Positions 41,697 to 54,156 of a DNA stretch of 64,000 bases are shown here, piece by piece. The stretch lies in the NCBI GenBank assembly GCA_021396245.1, contig WNYE01000023.1, forward strand, positions 1 to 64,000. The letters run 5' to 3'. The notes under the pieces were generated by a model, which worked only from the letters and a program-made list of their open reading frames with translations, made no database searches and was not told the origin of the DNA. Each line of letters opens with the position of its first letter. Within the stretch, counting starts at the first letter, position 1. Origin of the DNA: Sporothrix humicola (Eukaryota > Ascomycota > Sordariomycetes > Ophiostomatales > Ophiostomataceae). The position numbers were made by a program, and so were the translations under genes.

Positions 41697-43256
41697 TATG
41701 GTCTCTGCCGTGTTCACGAACCGTACTGTGAGTGGGCGATTTGAGGAATAGGAGGCGGTGGAAGAAAGGGTGAACTGGGACAATATGCAATGTTGGAGAG
41801 TGGAGCTGAGTATTTCCTGTGTGTTTTTCGCCGTCTATGCCATGTTCAATCGTCTGCTGCTCCCCAGTCCTCTATTTGTAGGGAAGTAAACATGGCCGGT
41901 GTCTCGTGGCATCATTGGTGCTGACACATGCCAAGGGGGATGAGGACGCGCACGACGCCCGTTGCTCGATCTCATGATCAAACATGATGTTGCCTTATGG
42001 GCCAGGCCATGGCCTGGTCGACGACCGAAATCAGCGCCGAAGCCACGATGGTTAGACTCATTCATTTGGTTGGGTTTGAGCTTGGCTTTTAACTTTCTTT
42101 GTATCTATGCAAGTGTAGTCGCTTATTGTCGGCCGGCACCCTGCCGTTCCGTAATTGTCTGCAAACCCGGATTTGTCAAGGTTTTGAGAGAAAGCCAAAA
42201 GCCAAAAGCCAAAAGCCTTTGATGGAGAAGAAATGCCTTTGCGGTTGTAACGAGACAATGCTGACAGGATATGGAGTAATTAGTAGTAAAGTTTAGTATA
42301 TGTTAGAACGAAGGCGCAATTGAAGATGCCGGGCACAAGGCTAAGGTGGTCTACAGGAGCTACGAAGTACATCGTCGTAATACTTGCCAGATTCGGCTCT
42401 TGGCTCCTGTCAGTACAGCCGCTACAGGGTACTAATCTGTATGAATACAGCGGTGGTAGGAAAGTAGTTAGTTAATAGTCAGGGGTGTGGGTAGGAGGGT
42501 TGGAGGGTACCCAACGGAGCTTGTTGTTAGGGCTCCCACGACTAGTAGCTGTCTCGGTCTGATGATGGAGCCCCAACATGCCAACGAGGGAAACATTAGG
42601 CGGCTTGACTCGGGCCCCTGGCGAGCCTGGCACCTCGCCAAGGCCACTCTCCACCATTTGCGGCAGTCACGTGGCTCCCTACACCAACGACGTCACAGCC
42701 TCGGTCCTTTCCACCGGCATCGCTTCTGTGACTCGTTTACCAGACCTCTGGACCTTTGATCCAGAACACGCACTCATAGGAAGACACCACACCACTTGAA
42801 GCCGCAACCGGGATGAAGCCAGACACCACGCCATCCAATTTTTTTTAGATTCTAGGCAAACCCCCGACTCGGGCCTCGGTCGCAGCAAATCTCGCACGAG
42901 TGTCGTGATCGAACAGCTGTTCTAAGCACCACATCGTCCAGTGTCTCACTGTTCACTTCCGGCCAAATGTGAGTCTCCTTGCCAGCTCGGCGGCGTGCAG
43001 AGCTACCACCGCCTTGCAAAAGCAGCTCCATTGTTGTTTTTTTGCGGTTCATCTCGTCACGCATTGACACATTTGGCTGACTTGGGTTCATTTAGGCCAT
43101 ATTTGGAAGGGCTTCACTTTTGACCTTCATTAGCACCTTGCTTTTAAATATTATTTTTTGAGAGAGCTTTTATCTTGGAAAAGGGCTTTGCCGCACTTTT
43201 CTCCCCTGTAACATTGCCAGTCGCCATTCCACCAACAGCAAGCATCAAGCAGGAGC
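41697..43256. promoter_or_regulatory. Divergent intergenic region, 1.5 kb
   Basis: No gene seen between the pseudogene start and the ligase start. A 7-bp unit gccaaaa is repeated about four times at 42190-42216. The frame of the pseudogene is open a further 29 codons upstream of 41696 but lacks an ATG. Confidence 0.5.
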
Positions 43257-44748
43257 ATGGCTGCATCTACAGCTGCCGCAGCTGCCGGCTCATCTCTCCA
43301 GTCGGACGAGGACCGCTACTTTAGCACCAACCCGCCACCCAAGGACCTGGAGCAGCATATGGCATTGGTTGAGGCTTTTGTCGACAAACATTCAGAGGCA
43401 GGTCGTCGGATCGTGCTCGTCACCTCTGGAGGCACGACTGTAAGTTCTTTCTGTAGCGACAACCTCCCAAGGCCAGATATGTACTGACAAGTAATATGTG
43501 ATGTAGGTTCCTCTCGAGAAGCAAACGGTCCGTTTCATTGACAACTTCTCTGCTGGCACGCGTGGTGCGACAAGTGCGGAGTATTTTTTGGACGACAAGG
43601 CCGATTATGCCGTGATATTCCTGCATCGTCAATTCAGGTAAGAGTCAGTCCCGTTAAAAGCTTCTTTTTTCGTTTTCTCTCTCTCTCTCTCATTCTCTTT
43701 CCCTCCTCTTCGTTCTTACTCGTCTTATCATTTCTCTTTCATTTTTGCCCTTCTACTTTTTATCGGGCCATTCTCATCGCTAATTGCCCTCTTCCACCCT
43801 CTATACAGCCTACAGCCCTACAGCCGCCACTACTCGCATGCCACCAACAGCTTTCTGGATTTTCTGACAGAAGATGAGAACGGCCATGGCGTCCGCTCCC
43901 GAGACGAAGATGCAGACTCCATGCTAGGGGTCTGGAGACGGTATCGGGCTGCCAAGGACCGTCTTTTGGCACTTCCGTTTGTGACCATCACCGACTACCT
44001 CTTTGAGCTGCGGGCTATCAGCAGAATAATGCATCGTCTGGGGCCGAATGGCCTTTTATATCTGGCGGCTGCTGTGTCGGATTTCTTCCTCCCGGTTTGT
44101 GTTACCCGTAAACGCTTCAAGCTTCAAGAACCCCTTCTCCCCCTATGTAACAATCGGGACTAACAACGGTCAGCCCGAGCGTATGGCAGAACACAAAATT
44201 CAAAGCACGGATATTAATGCTGTCAAGTCGGGGGACAGGCCAGCAGGCAGCTTTGCCGTTGACGAAGATGAAGAGACCTTCGACAACTTTGACTCGTGAG
44301 TCATGGCCGCGCGTTGGTTGCAACCAATGTCCTCGTTTTGATTGTTCCAGGCTTAGATACTGACAGTCCCAGATCCCCCAAAGTGCCTCGCAGCAAGAGT
44401 CTTGTTATCGATCTGGACCCGGTGCCCAAGTTTTTGAAGAGCCTGGTTGATAATTGGTCACCGGAGAGTATGATGATCTCGTTCAAGCTCGAAACCGACC
44501 CTGACTTGCTGATCGGAAAGGCAAAGGGTGCTCTTGAACGGTACCAGCACCATCTGGTGATTGGCAACATCCTGGCGACCCGCAAGCAGGAGGTTGTCTT
44601 TGTGACGCCCCGGGACGTGGATTGGGTACGCCTTTCTGAAGCAGAGGCAGCTGCCAATGTTGAGATCGAGACCCTGATTGTCCCACGTGTTATCAGCCTG
44701 CACGGGGAGCACATACAACACAACAAGGGCAGCAAGGAAACGAAGTAG
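43257..44748 (+). CDS. CAB2: Phosphopantothenate-cysteine ligase
   Basis: Second step of CoA synthesis from phosphopantothenate: it joins cysteine to 4'-phosphopantothenate (ATP-type eukaryotic CoaB). Five exons: 43257-43439, 43507-43637, 43809-44094, 44174-44295 and 44373-44748, about 365 aa. Landmarks are VTSGGTT across the first splice to VPLEKQTVRFIDNFSAGTRG, FLHRQFSLQPYSRHY across the second, LGPNGLLYLAAAVSDFFLP, PERMAEHKIQS across the third, and PKVPRSKSLVIDLDPVPKFL with VSFKLETD-like ISFKLETDPDLLIGKA. These are the nucleotide-binding, dimer and substrate loops of the family. The intron 3 donor is gtttgt with a clear actaac branch point. The last acceptor is ambiguous: AG at 44365-44366 and at 44371-44372 both keep the frame and differ by two residues. 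Confidence 0.93.
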
Positions 44749-45220
44749 GTGGCGCCTATGCATTATTATTGATCATGTTGTACAGAATCTGGCGTGCTCT
44801 GAGCATCATCTAATTGTACACAGGGGTAGCATCAGAAATTAGACGGTAGAAAAGATGCATGGTCAATGGTTAAATGTTAGATGTTGCTTTTTATCCAGGC
44901 ACGGTGGAAACCGTACAACCTAAGCACTAAGTAATGACTGAAAATTATTATAAACATAGAAAAAAACGCCTGGAAACGTGAGTAGGCAAGCCCAAAAAGC
45001 AAGAAGGAAAAGCAGCCCCCTCCCATAACAATAAAACAGAAAACACGTCAATGAGGTAGGTGTTTAAACAATATGTGCGGATGCCCACCGAGTAAAACCC
45101 CAATATCTGTTAGACAAAGAACATGAATAAATAGAACATAAATAAATGAAACGGAAGCGAGGGCTGTAACTCTCCCATACTGCCACTTTTTCGTAATCTT
45201 TCCCTACGACTGTCACCCTC
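44749..45220. other. Convergent 3' flank
   Basis: No gene seen. AT-rich, separating the convergent ligase and MFS genes. Confidence 0.6.
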
Positions 45221-46741
45221 CTACTGTGCCTTTGCTTTTGGTTTTGCGGCACGGGGTGGGGACTGGAGGCCAAAGACAGACAGAAGAAGGACGGCCGACA
45301 TGCCAATGGCGCCCGCGCCGTAGGCAACCTCCCTACCTGCCCACCAATAGACACTGGTGAACAGAATAGGGCCAAGGCCACGACCAACCTGTCCCCACGA
45401 ACGTAGGATGCCAAGTTTTCCACCGCGCTCGCTCGAGTGGGCTTCGAAACTGCTTAGGGCGTTGAGGCCGGTGACAACGGTCGCCGACGTGGTCGCGAGA
45501 CATGCAGCAGCTAGGTAAAGACTGCCCACGGTGGTGAGGCTTCCTAACAAGAAGAACGCAATCTGGCATGCGATAATGCCAATGCGCACAGATGTCAAGG
45601 GCGGGAGACGGCGGGTCACCCCACCTTGCAGAAGAGAGGCAACAAGGCCAACAAAGCCGAGCAACCTCCCGTTCTTTGCGGAGGTATAGCCAAAGAGGTC
45701 ATAGGTCATGAAAGGGAGTGAAAACTCCATACCTGAGAAGAACAGAAGAAAGACAAAGTGCACCGCATTAAGCATAAAGTGTGAGTTTGTACGAACGTGA
45801 ACAGCATCTGATGTTGCTCTCTTGGCGGTCCCTGGCTTGTCGCTCTTCGGTGTCGTGGATTCAGTGCCTGTGTTGGCTGGCAGTGTCTCCGGGAGGCACA
45901 GGTAGAGATATATGGTTTCGGCAACAATGAGGAAGAGAGAGAAGCCTGCAGCGGCGGCAAACGGGTTTGTCTTAATCATGGAAATGGTGCTCAGCCATGC
46001 ACCTAGGGCAGGGCCAAAGGTGAACGCGATCGAGAAGCACACGCCGATCAGGGCCATGGTGGAGCCGCGGGTCGAGTCGTCGGAAATGTCGGTGGCAATG
46101 GCCATGGCCAGCTGCACGTTGCCCTCAGATAGGCCACCAACGACACGCGAGAGCAAAAATGTGCGGAAATCGACGGCCATTACCCAGAGCAGGACAGATA
46201 AAATATTTCCTGTCATGCTGGCAAGAAGAGCAGTTCGGCGGCCATAGCGATCGGACATGTGGCCAATGACTGGGGACGCAATAGCTTGCAAGAGTCTGGA
46301 GACAGAGAGGGTTGCGTTAGAAAGAGAAATAAACCCGCGAATATATGGGATGATGCCCGGAATAATTTATGCGTAGCCTTACGAGAACAAACTTCCTAGG
46401 GCTCCACCGAGCAGGACGATATCGTATCGCGAGTCAATTGGGCGGGCAAACGAAGCCTTGTATGCATTCAAATAGTTAAAAGCGTTGGCAAGCAGTGTCG
46501 GTGACTGCGATTCGCCAACATCTCGAGAGAGCTCAGCATTGCGGTAGAATTCGAGTAGGCTGGGAAACAGAGGCAGGATAAACGTGAAAGATATCTTAGG
46601 AGACGTTAGCCATGCAGTAGAGAGGCGACGTGGCTGCAAAGAGATGCAGATGGGGCCACGTACCAGGTCGAGCAACAACGAGAAAACAATGACTTTGAGA
46701 ACCCGTTTCCGCCTCGCGGGGTCTACAGGGGCTGCCGCCAT
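45221..46741 (-). CDS. MFS transporter, MFSD10/Tet-like (DHA1 type)
   Basis: Major-facilitator membrane transporter, 454 aa; substrate unknown. Exons 46741-46664, 46594-46383 and 46295-45221. Donors are gtacgt and gtaagg; intron 1 has a gctaac branch point and acceptor cctaag. The joined start VLKVIVFSLLLDLISFTFIL with PLFPSLLEFY is TM1 as in MFSD10-like proteins. The MFS signature loop 2-3 is HMSDRYGRRTALLASM. TM4-5 shows RVVGGLSEGNVQLAMAIATD, and the SDDSTRGSTMALIGVCFSIAF stretch follows. A central hydrophilic loop (GTESTTPKSDKPGTAKR) separates the two halves. The second half ends with a loop GILRSWGQVGRGLGPILFT. The C terminus is basic (PKAKAQ). The ATG at 46739-46741 is the first Met. The downstream MFS gene on the same strand is of a different type. 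Confidence 0.9.
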
Positions 46742-47757
46742 GTCTTTTGTGGCATACGCCTGGGCGTAGCAACACCTCTGAGGTACGTCGCACAGTCGTG
46801 AAGATCTAGAGGGAGCTTAAGCGGGCAGACAAAAGACCGAGATCGATTGTTCGGGAGGCCGAGTGATCGAAAGCCGAAGTTTAGATCGGTGGGCTGTTCG
46901 GGAGGCAAGTCGTGAAGTAAACAAAAGACGAGAGCGGAGAATGTCGATAATGAGCGGCGCGACAGAGCGATGGGTAAACTGTGTAGTGAGGTAGCGATGG
47001 AAGCAAAAGAAATAGAAGAAGAACCAGCAGCCGAGCCCGTCGTTGCCAATTGCGAGAAAGAGAAAAGAAAAGGAAAAGATGAGTGTCAAGTGATGCCGTT
47101 ACCAAACAAAGGCTGTTAAAAAAATAGAGTTGTGGCTTGTTCTTTCCCTCTCCGGAGTTTGTTGTCCCCAATTTTTTTGTCACCTGCACCTGCCACTACT
47201 GGTCACTCTTGGGCACAACACTGGTGCGACAACTTGTCTCCGTGTCTTTCAGCTAAGCTTTGAGTGGCCACGGTCTGTGCGCATCATCTGTCCATACGTG
47301 TCAATTGTTAATCAATCATCCATCTCCATTTAATCTCCAATAACACTCTACTTCTGTCCTCACGAGCAAACGCTGACCAGATCAGCCAGCAAGCCGTGTT
47401 CGGCCTTTTTGGCATTTCTCCCCAAGCCACGTTTCTTGTTGCAAAGAGCCGTGAAAGCCAAGTGTTTCAACCGCCAAGAGCCGCCGATTGGCTGCTTGTG
47501 ATAGGTGTCTAAGGCTGACCAAGAATGGCCCCGCCCAAGCCCAGGAGCTCCTGCCCGCCCGGCCTTGGCTCATTTCAACGTGCGATGGAGAGTCCAGGAA
47601 AGAACGGTCCCTATTTATATGCAAAGTCTATTTCTATTCTCTGAAGTACCCTGCAACTACGACGTATATACACACACACACACATGCATTTTGATATGAT
47701 GCGACGCAAGCGAACCCTTGCAACTCGCCACCCCCTTTGACGATTGCTAACTGCAGA
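46742..47757. promoter_or_regulatory. Intergenic, MFS promoter and 3' flank of next MFS gene
   Basis: No gene seen in 1 kb. A/G-rich around 46900-47090 (T/C-rich on the transcribed strand). A short (CA)n run lies at about 47671-47684. Confidence 0.55.
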
Positions 47758-49368
47758 CTAGAAGTTGGAGAAGACGCTCCAGCCGACGACCGCCACCTTG
47801 GCTAAATAGAGAGCCACCAAGGAGCCGACATACAGGACAGCCGTGAAGACGATCAAGCCCCAGTACTCGCCGTCGTTTGTAGTCAATATCTTGCCCGCAA
47901 TGGGTATGCCAACAAGCGTTGCAACAGACACGGCGGTGTAGCATGTGGCATAGTACCGGCCATAGTTAACCGTCGCACAGAGGCGGCCAATGCTGACAGG
48001 CACAAGACTAATGTTGCTGCCGCTGGTGAAGCCAAATAACAAGGCAAAGATCATGATTGGCGCCGATGCCGCACTGTTACTGTCGCCGCCATCGCTGGGG
48101 CCGGTACGGGTCGTGTCAAGCATCGAGCTCGGCAGCCACACGGCGAGGCACGAAACGGCGGCTAAGATGACAGCAATCATGTTGGCGTTAAAAGGGCCAA
48201 TCTTGTCGGCATACCAGCCGGGCAGTACGCGCCCCACGACCGACCCGGCGTTGAGGATGGTGACGACCTGGGAGGCATACGACGTGGAAAAGCCGCGCGA
48301 AAGGGCATACGTCGAAATGTACGTTAGTGGGATGAACAGCGCAAACTCCAGCAAAAACACACCCAGCGTCGTTAATGCGAAGGGGATATTGCGGAAGATG
48401 TGGATGTCGGGGTGTGTGCTGGCATTGAGCGCCGGGGGCAGGCGGGATCGAAGCAACAGGTTGGACAGGCCGGACAATACCAGCGAAATCAGCGCCAGGG
48501 ACCGAATGCCCCATCCCCAGCCGACCTGGTCAAAGAGACTCTGCAATATCAATGGGATACACACACCCCCTATGCCGCCGCCGGTAGATGCAATGCCCGT
48601 GGCAAACCCTCTTCTACGGCTGAAAAAGTGGCCAATCGCGGCAATGGACGGCGTGAACAACAGTGCCGACGCCAGTCCGTCCATCAGGCCAAAAACGATG
48701 ATAAAGTGCCAGAATTCTACGAAAAGAGCGTGTTATCAGCAAGTGGCATACAAAAATGGTTTGGAAAGGGGTGTGTTTCAATTCTCACTTGTGCAAAAGC
48801 TTAACAGCACAAGACTGGTAACAAGGCACAGCGTTCCAGCTAGTACCAGCCAACGCGGCCCATACTTGTCAAAGATGGGGCCGATGTATACACCTGCGAA
48901 GAAGCAAACAAAGGCATTGAGAGAAAAAATCCAGCCGATCGTGTCCTGGCTCTCGTTTGCCAGCTGGTGTGTCGAGACATACGTCTGGAAAGTTGCCAGA
49001 CTGTTTAAAATGCCGAGCGACGAGAAGAGGGCCAACCATGCTCCCAGGACGACGAGCCATGCTTGGAGCCCACCCTCGGGGAACGTTTCCGTTCGCTGTG
49101 ATGGAGTGGCCTCTGTTTTTGGCTCAGGCCCGTCTGTGCTCGCCGTCGTCTGCACTATGTCGGGGGTAGACACTGGGCATTCCGTGTGAGTATTCGTGCT
49201 GCCTTTTGTGGGCTTGTCGGTTTGAGGGTATGATTCAGTGAAAGTTGCATTTTTGCTGAAGCATACATCGACGTGTTTGACGGTGGCGCCAACATCGCTG
49301 TCGCTTGATTCCAAAGACGTCGTGGGCTGGCCATTGCTATGCTTTTCCCTTTTTGTGTCGTCCGTCAT
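47758..49368 (-). CDS. MFS monocarboxylate-permease-like transporter
   Basis: Major-facilitator transporter of the fungal MCT/Mch type, 512 aa. Exons 49368-48789 and 48716-47758; the 72-nt intron has gtgaga and tcgtag. Residues 1-95 are a hydrophilic Ser/Thr-rich cytosolic leader. TM1 starts FPEGGLQAWLVVLGAWLALF, the MCT-type DGG-like entry, followed by SSLGILNSLATFQTYV. The loop GPIFDKYGPRWLVLAGTL corresponds to the D-x-x-G signature. The second exon opens FWHFIIVFGLMDGLASALLF with GHFFSRRRGFATGIASTGGG, a hallmark of the family. GWYADKIGPFNANMIAVILA and a late FGFTSGSNISLVPVSIGRL complete the second half. Yeast relatives include the riboflavin carrier Mch5; the substrate here is not determinable. 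The ATG at 49366-49368 is the first Met. Confidence 0.92.
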
Positions 49369-51736
49369 GATCCTCCCAAATCGACCAGGGGTCGTCTATC
49401 CATTGGCGCGCAAACAAGTGGTCGTCGAGCTACGCAATGCCTGGTAGAGCCGTTCCGTGGGCTGCCCTTATTAAATTTAGCACGCCGAATGGGTAGAGGC
49501 GATGCGTTCCAACTTCCGAGGTGTCAGAGTTGAGAGATCTTAGTCCCAAAAGTAGATATATGCAAGTAAAGGCGGCCAAAAGGGTGAGCTAGGTATATGA
49601 ACTGAGGAACGAGGCGGGGAAGACAAATATAACAGTATAAGTAGAAACGGAGAGAAAGGAGAGAGAAAGAGAGAAAGAGGGAGAGGAGAGGAAACCAGAA
49701 AACAAAATAAACCGGGGGAAGTGCCAAAAATGTGAAATAGATGGAGAGTTCTCATTAATAAAAGAACCCGAGTCGAAAATGGCGACAGTACAGGATCAAC
49801 AGCGGGAACAGACGCCCGGCCCGCAGAAAGTCAACCACGGTTGCAAGGGTAAAGTAGTCACGCACACAACACACGATATAATAGGAAGGCTCTCTGTTGT
49901 CCGTCGTCTGTGTTGGGCCCGTTGGGTTCCTTCCCCGAGGAAAGAAACCGCTTGTTCATTTGCAGGACTTACAAGTTGCACGCTAGCCCCCGACCTCGCC
50001 TTTAATGCTTTCCGTGTTGGTTGGATACACGTATTTTTTTTGGTCTTGCTCCACACTGTATTTGTATGCGCTATACGGGCACCTTCCTGCCCGAATACCT
50101 TCTGCATCTTGTATTGATCCTTTCTCTCACCCATTTTTTGCAGTCCCCTTTACATGCGTCTGCAATCTTATGATCTTTTACGGCGGACGGTACTCTCTGT
50201 GTCGTATCATCCCGGAATCGAAGACACACGAATTCAGTACGATGTGCAAAGTTTGAATATAAAGAATATAAAATCACGACACAAAGTCGTGCTCCGCGTC
50301 TTGCCAATGAAGAAAGTCCGAGCGGAAACACTTGAATTTGTACAAATTTTTTTTTTTAAAAACAAAAAGGAAGACTGGCCACGACCACGCATGGTAAACG
50401 GACCAGGTCTGTCTTTTTAGGCAATTTGGGGCCAAGGACACCAAGGTGGTTGAGGTGGTTGAAGGTGGTTGGCCTGTTCTGCAACGTTTACGTTTTACAT
50501 TCATATTTTTACGTAGTTTTTTCTTGTTCTTTTTCTCCTCGGTTTTTTCGAGCCTTCCTAGTTTTTTTTAGCATTCTATCGCGGGGATTGTGGGCTATTC
50601 GGCAAAGGGGGCGATCATTCGCCTTTTTGCTGAGAATTGCAGCGCCGATGGCGCCTGCCAGCTTTGAATTGTGGGGAGATGGACGGACAGTCCTCTTGCA
50701 CCCGAAGATTGAAAAAGAGAATATGAGGGAAGAAATGCAGTACACACCCTTGACAAAAGACCTGCTGCATTGCGACGTATTACGGGAGGCTCTTTTACAC
50801 AGACTCTCTATATCAATAATGGCCAGACTACCTTGTCTCGCTTGTCAATGCGGGTGTTGCCTGCCGGGAAACGTTTTTCGAAAACGCTCCTCTTGTGGGC
50901 GATATGTGACATTTCTTCTCACACATCCGTCGCCAGGAGCAGGTCCTGCGCAGCACACCTATTTCTGGCCCTCACATTAAGGGTGCCCTGTACGTACAAC
51001 ATACATGGAACTACAATTGCACATATCTGGTTGCTACATGTACTCCGTAGCTGATTGTATTATTAAACACTTGTTCTCATTCCTGCCAAAATTATGAGAA
51101 TGGGTTGTAGGACGTGAAAGATGAATCCAGACTCAGACTCAACACTGAGAAAGAAAGTAAGGCTCTGGTCTCAATCAATCAAGGGCACAAAGTGCGCATT
51201 ATGGCAAACTGATGGGCTAATCTTCACTGAAGAGCCATGTGCTCTGAGTGACTCTGACCATGCTCCTCGCTCTCCCTCACGACAACCCCCCACGGGACTT
51301 GTTGTTCTGCGCGCTCTGCAGCTCCACCACTGCCCCACGGCTCGACCTTCCATTCCAGAACTCCGGCCGGCCGATGAGACCCAAGGCTCCACAGGTGAAT
51401 AGGTGCCATCCAGACCCGGTATTGTTTTATAAGATTGGATGGCGACAGGCAATTGCCGCTGCCCAACCCCAATTCCCTTGAACTGGTTACGGCAGATAGT
51501 TTGTTGAGCACACCTGGCATAATACGCAATGCGCTATCAGTTCAGTCTGCACGTTCTGCATAGTGTCTGCAGGGACCAGTTTGTCAGGTCAAGCAGGCTG
51601 TTGCATGACTAGCAGCAAAGCCTCCAGAGCGCCATAGTTTGTATTTTGCAGTCGTACCACACCGTCTTCCTATGTTCTTGGGTCTAACTATGTGTGTGCA
51701 CATGCGTCGGTGTATAGCAGACCGACATGGCATTCT
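49369..51736. other. Intergenic region, 2.4 kb
   Basis: No gene that I can support. A/G-rich at 49640-49720. One TACTCCGTA lies at 51041-51049. A plus-strand frame at 50426-50980 starts at a non-ATG codon and has no family features. Confidence 0.5.
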
Positions 51737-52796
51737 TCACCCCTCATCGTCCTCGGCATCCTCGATAGTCGTGTGATATGCTCTGTGGCTTGTCGTCGCA
51801 AATTGCTCTGACAGGACAACTGTGGTCGTCGGTTCCCTGCTAACGTTCTCAGCGGTCCCATTGCCGGTCTGCACGGAACTGTTGAGGTAGCCTTCCTTTT
51901 CGAGTCGGTCCACCTCTTCTGGCTCCAGCAAACCACCCATTCCCCGGCTCTTTTCTAGCTTCCGTCGCACCACGGTTGGCATGAAAGCCGATACAGCTTC
52001 CTTTTGCAGGTCTCTGACGACCGGCTTTGCTTCGTAGACTGTCTTGACCTCAACAGGCCTAGGCAGAGCGGCGACAGGGCGGGGCCCACGAGGATCAGGT
52101 GCACCGTCGCCAGAGACTCCGGTACTATTGCCGTGGCGGCTGCCTCGGCCTGTACTGCGACCCTCTCCCAGAGGCTCTGAGTTGGCGTTGGCATTGGCGT
52201 TGGCGGTGGCGCTCCTCTTCGCACGCCGCTTGGCGTACCACTCGTCGAGAAATCTTTTTGCTACCGGCGGCGGTGTGTCACGCGGCATCGGAATGCTTTT
52301 GACATCGTCAGGCACATCGCTGTCCGTGCTGTCGTCGGTGTTGTCGTCACGCCGCCGCTTTCTCCCTGCTCCGTCGTGCCTATCGTGCCTATCGTGGCCA
52401 TGATGAGCCACATCACCACGGCCAAATGTTGGTGCTCGGTCGCCTAGGGCATCGCGGGCTTTGACCACGGCCTTTAGCTCCTTCTCGAGGCCTTCTAGGA
52501 CCTGTTCCTCGTGTGTCGTGAGCTTCCCGCCCCCCTCCGTGATGGCTTTTAAATCCTCAATCTGCTTCCGTATCCGCTCTGGGTTCTTTTTGCTCAAGCG
52601 TTCATTGCGTGCCGCTGCAACATCCGCCTTGCCTAGACATTCAATAAATTTGTCAGTCCATGTTTCCCAGTTTTTCCAACCGAACGAGAAAATATGGGTG
52701 TAGCTAAACAAAATTTCACATACCTTTCTTGATCGCCTTTGCTTTGTCGGCCTTTCTCTGAGCCTGAACCGGGTTGTAGTTGCGTTCCTTCGGCAT
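51737..52796 (-). CDS. WBP11-type splicing factor
   Basis: Nuclear pre-mRNA splicing protein of the WW-domain-binding protein 11 family, which in animals partners with PQBP1. Exons 52796-52724 and 52632-51737 (322 aa); donor gtatgt, acceptor gtctag, split codon Gly. The family's N-terminal block MPKERNYNPVQAQRKADKAK runs into KKGKADVAAARNERLSKKNP and RIRKQIEDLKAITEGGGKLT, and a coiled-coil segment EEQVLEGLEKELKAVVKARD follows. The middle is disordered with HGHDRHDRHD, a KRRRDD nuclear signal and an (AN)n stretch; an SIPMPRDTPPP block gives a short Pro run. The C-terminal half has a VYEAKPVVRDLQKEAVSAFM segment conserved in fungal homologues. The long Pro-rich WW ligands of the animal protein are missing. 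It is divergent from the ribosomal protein gene across a 386-bp promoter. Confidence 0.9.
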
Positions 52797-53182
52797 CGTT
52801 GCGGGCCCCAACACAGGTGCTAGCTTGCAGGAAAGAGGATGTTAGAGCTTCGCATGGTTTGGTTTGTCCCATCGAGATACTGTAGCTTCCATCTTCAGTT
52901 CCGCGATTGGGCTAGCGTGAGTCTTAGATTTTTTATTAATCATTTATTATGTCATCCAGCCTGACAAAGCGGTTGAGCCCGGAGTCTATTAAATTTTTAT
53001 CTCACGTGACTGTTTCTCCCCGCCAGGGCTAGCGCGCACACAATTGCATCCAACTTTTCTTGAAAACCATCCAAAATTTTCACATCAACCACTTACCCAA
53101 ATCGCCTCGTCTTCCTCTCACAACCTTCAACCACCACACCACTCCACGTTTCGGCAATTATACACAACCCCAAACCGCAAAT
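52797..53182. promoter_or_regulatory. Divergent promoter WBP11/eS30
   Basis: 386 bp shared by two divergent housekeeping genes. An AT-rich patch lies at 52925-52960. No specific site was identified. Confidence 0.6.
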
Positions 53183-54156
53183 ATGGGCAAAGTTCACGGC
53201 TCCGTATGTTGTTTTCTTGATGCCATTCCATGCCGGCTTGCTGCAGTTGCCGTTCGTTTCGTTTTGAGACCGTATTGCTAACATTATCGCTCTTCACAGC
53301 TCGCTCGTGCCGGCAAAGGTACGCTCCTTATTCGATCTCCATCGATGTCGATGTCCCCTCTATCAGAGACGGATAGCTGGGTCCCCGGTTCTGTCTTGTT
53401 TCCTGGCATGCTAACACGTTTTCAACAGTCCGGTCGCAGACTCCCGTAAGCAAATTTACTATCCAACAAATGACATATCGACGAGACGATTTCAAACTTC
53501 TGGCTTTATCGAACTGAAACGCACGCACGGGCTTGGAAAGGACGAAGAGGCGGTGGTGGATACCGCATCGGCGGGTTTCCGTGCCACCAGAACCATCTGC
53601 CGGTCGTCGTACAATCGACGGATGACTTGGATTCCACCGGGTCGACAGAGAACGATGAATCAATGGGATTTGTCGCAGACGATGGATTTTGTGATGTGGA
53701 TGATCGTTCTTTGTCGATACCGCCAGCGCTCTCGGAAATTTCCCAGCCCCCCAGCCACGTTTCGGCTCGTCTCGCCTGTGGGCTTTGACGACACAAATAT
53801 CGATATTGAATATGACACTAACGCACTGTTACAGAAAGTTGAGAAGCAGGAGAAGAAGAAGACGCGTATGTTTAAGTCCAAGCCTCCCATGCGTGATAGC
53901 CACCAAGCCCGTGGCAGGTCTTGATGTCGCTCATGATACTAACGTTGTTTGTGAACAGCCAAGGGCCGTGCCAAGAAGCGTCTTACTTACACCAGACGTT
54001 TTGTGAACGTCACACTGACCGGCGGCAAGCGCAAGGTACGGACGAACCATATCACTCGGGACACCAGACAAGATAACCCCCGACCACCGACCGATCCCGA
54101 TGAGTATATGCTAATCACGCTTTCGACAACAGATGAACCCCAACCCCGGCGCATAA
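53183..54156 (+). CDS. RPS30: 40S ribosomal protein eS30
   Basis: Small-subunit ribosomal protein, 62 aa, split into six exons: 53183-53203, 53300-53318, 53429-53445, 53835-53865, 53959-54035 and 54133-54156. The protein reads MGKVHGSLARAGKVRSQTPK, then VEKQEKKKTPKGRAKKRLTY, TRRFVNVTLTGGKRK and MNPNPGA, matching the family end to end; there is no ubiquitin-like fusion, as in yeast. All introns are GT-AG (donors gtatgt, gtacgc, gtaagc, gtatgt, gtacgg) and the frame closes exactly. Exons 2 and 3 are microexons of 19 and 17 nt. Intron 3 is 389 nt, unusually long for this window. Open frames on either strand across intron 3 are coincidental. Confidence 0.96.

Noticed and set aside
39914..41783. 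Introns that would rescue the oleate hydratase frame
   Set aside because: The sequence around each stop is conserved coding for the family, and no GT-AG pair removes a lesion without deleting conserved blocks.
50426..50980. 184-codon plus-strand frame
   Set aside because: Non-ATG start, compositionally odd (Phe-rich then Arg-rich), no homologous features.
53506..53924. Open frames on both strands within eS30
   Set aside because: They fall in intron 3 and adjacent exons of the ribosomal protein gene, whose spliced frame is unambiguous.
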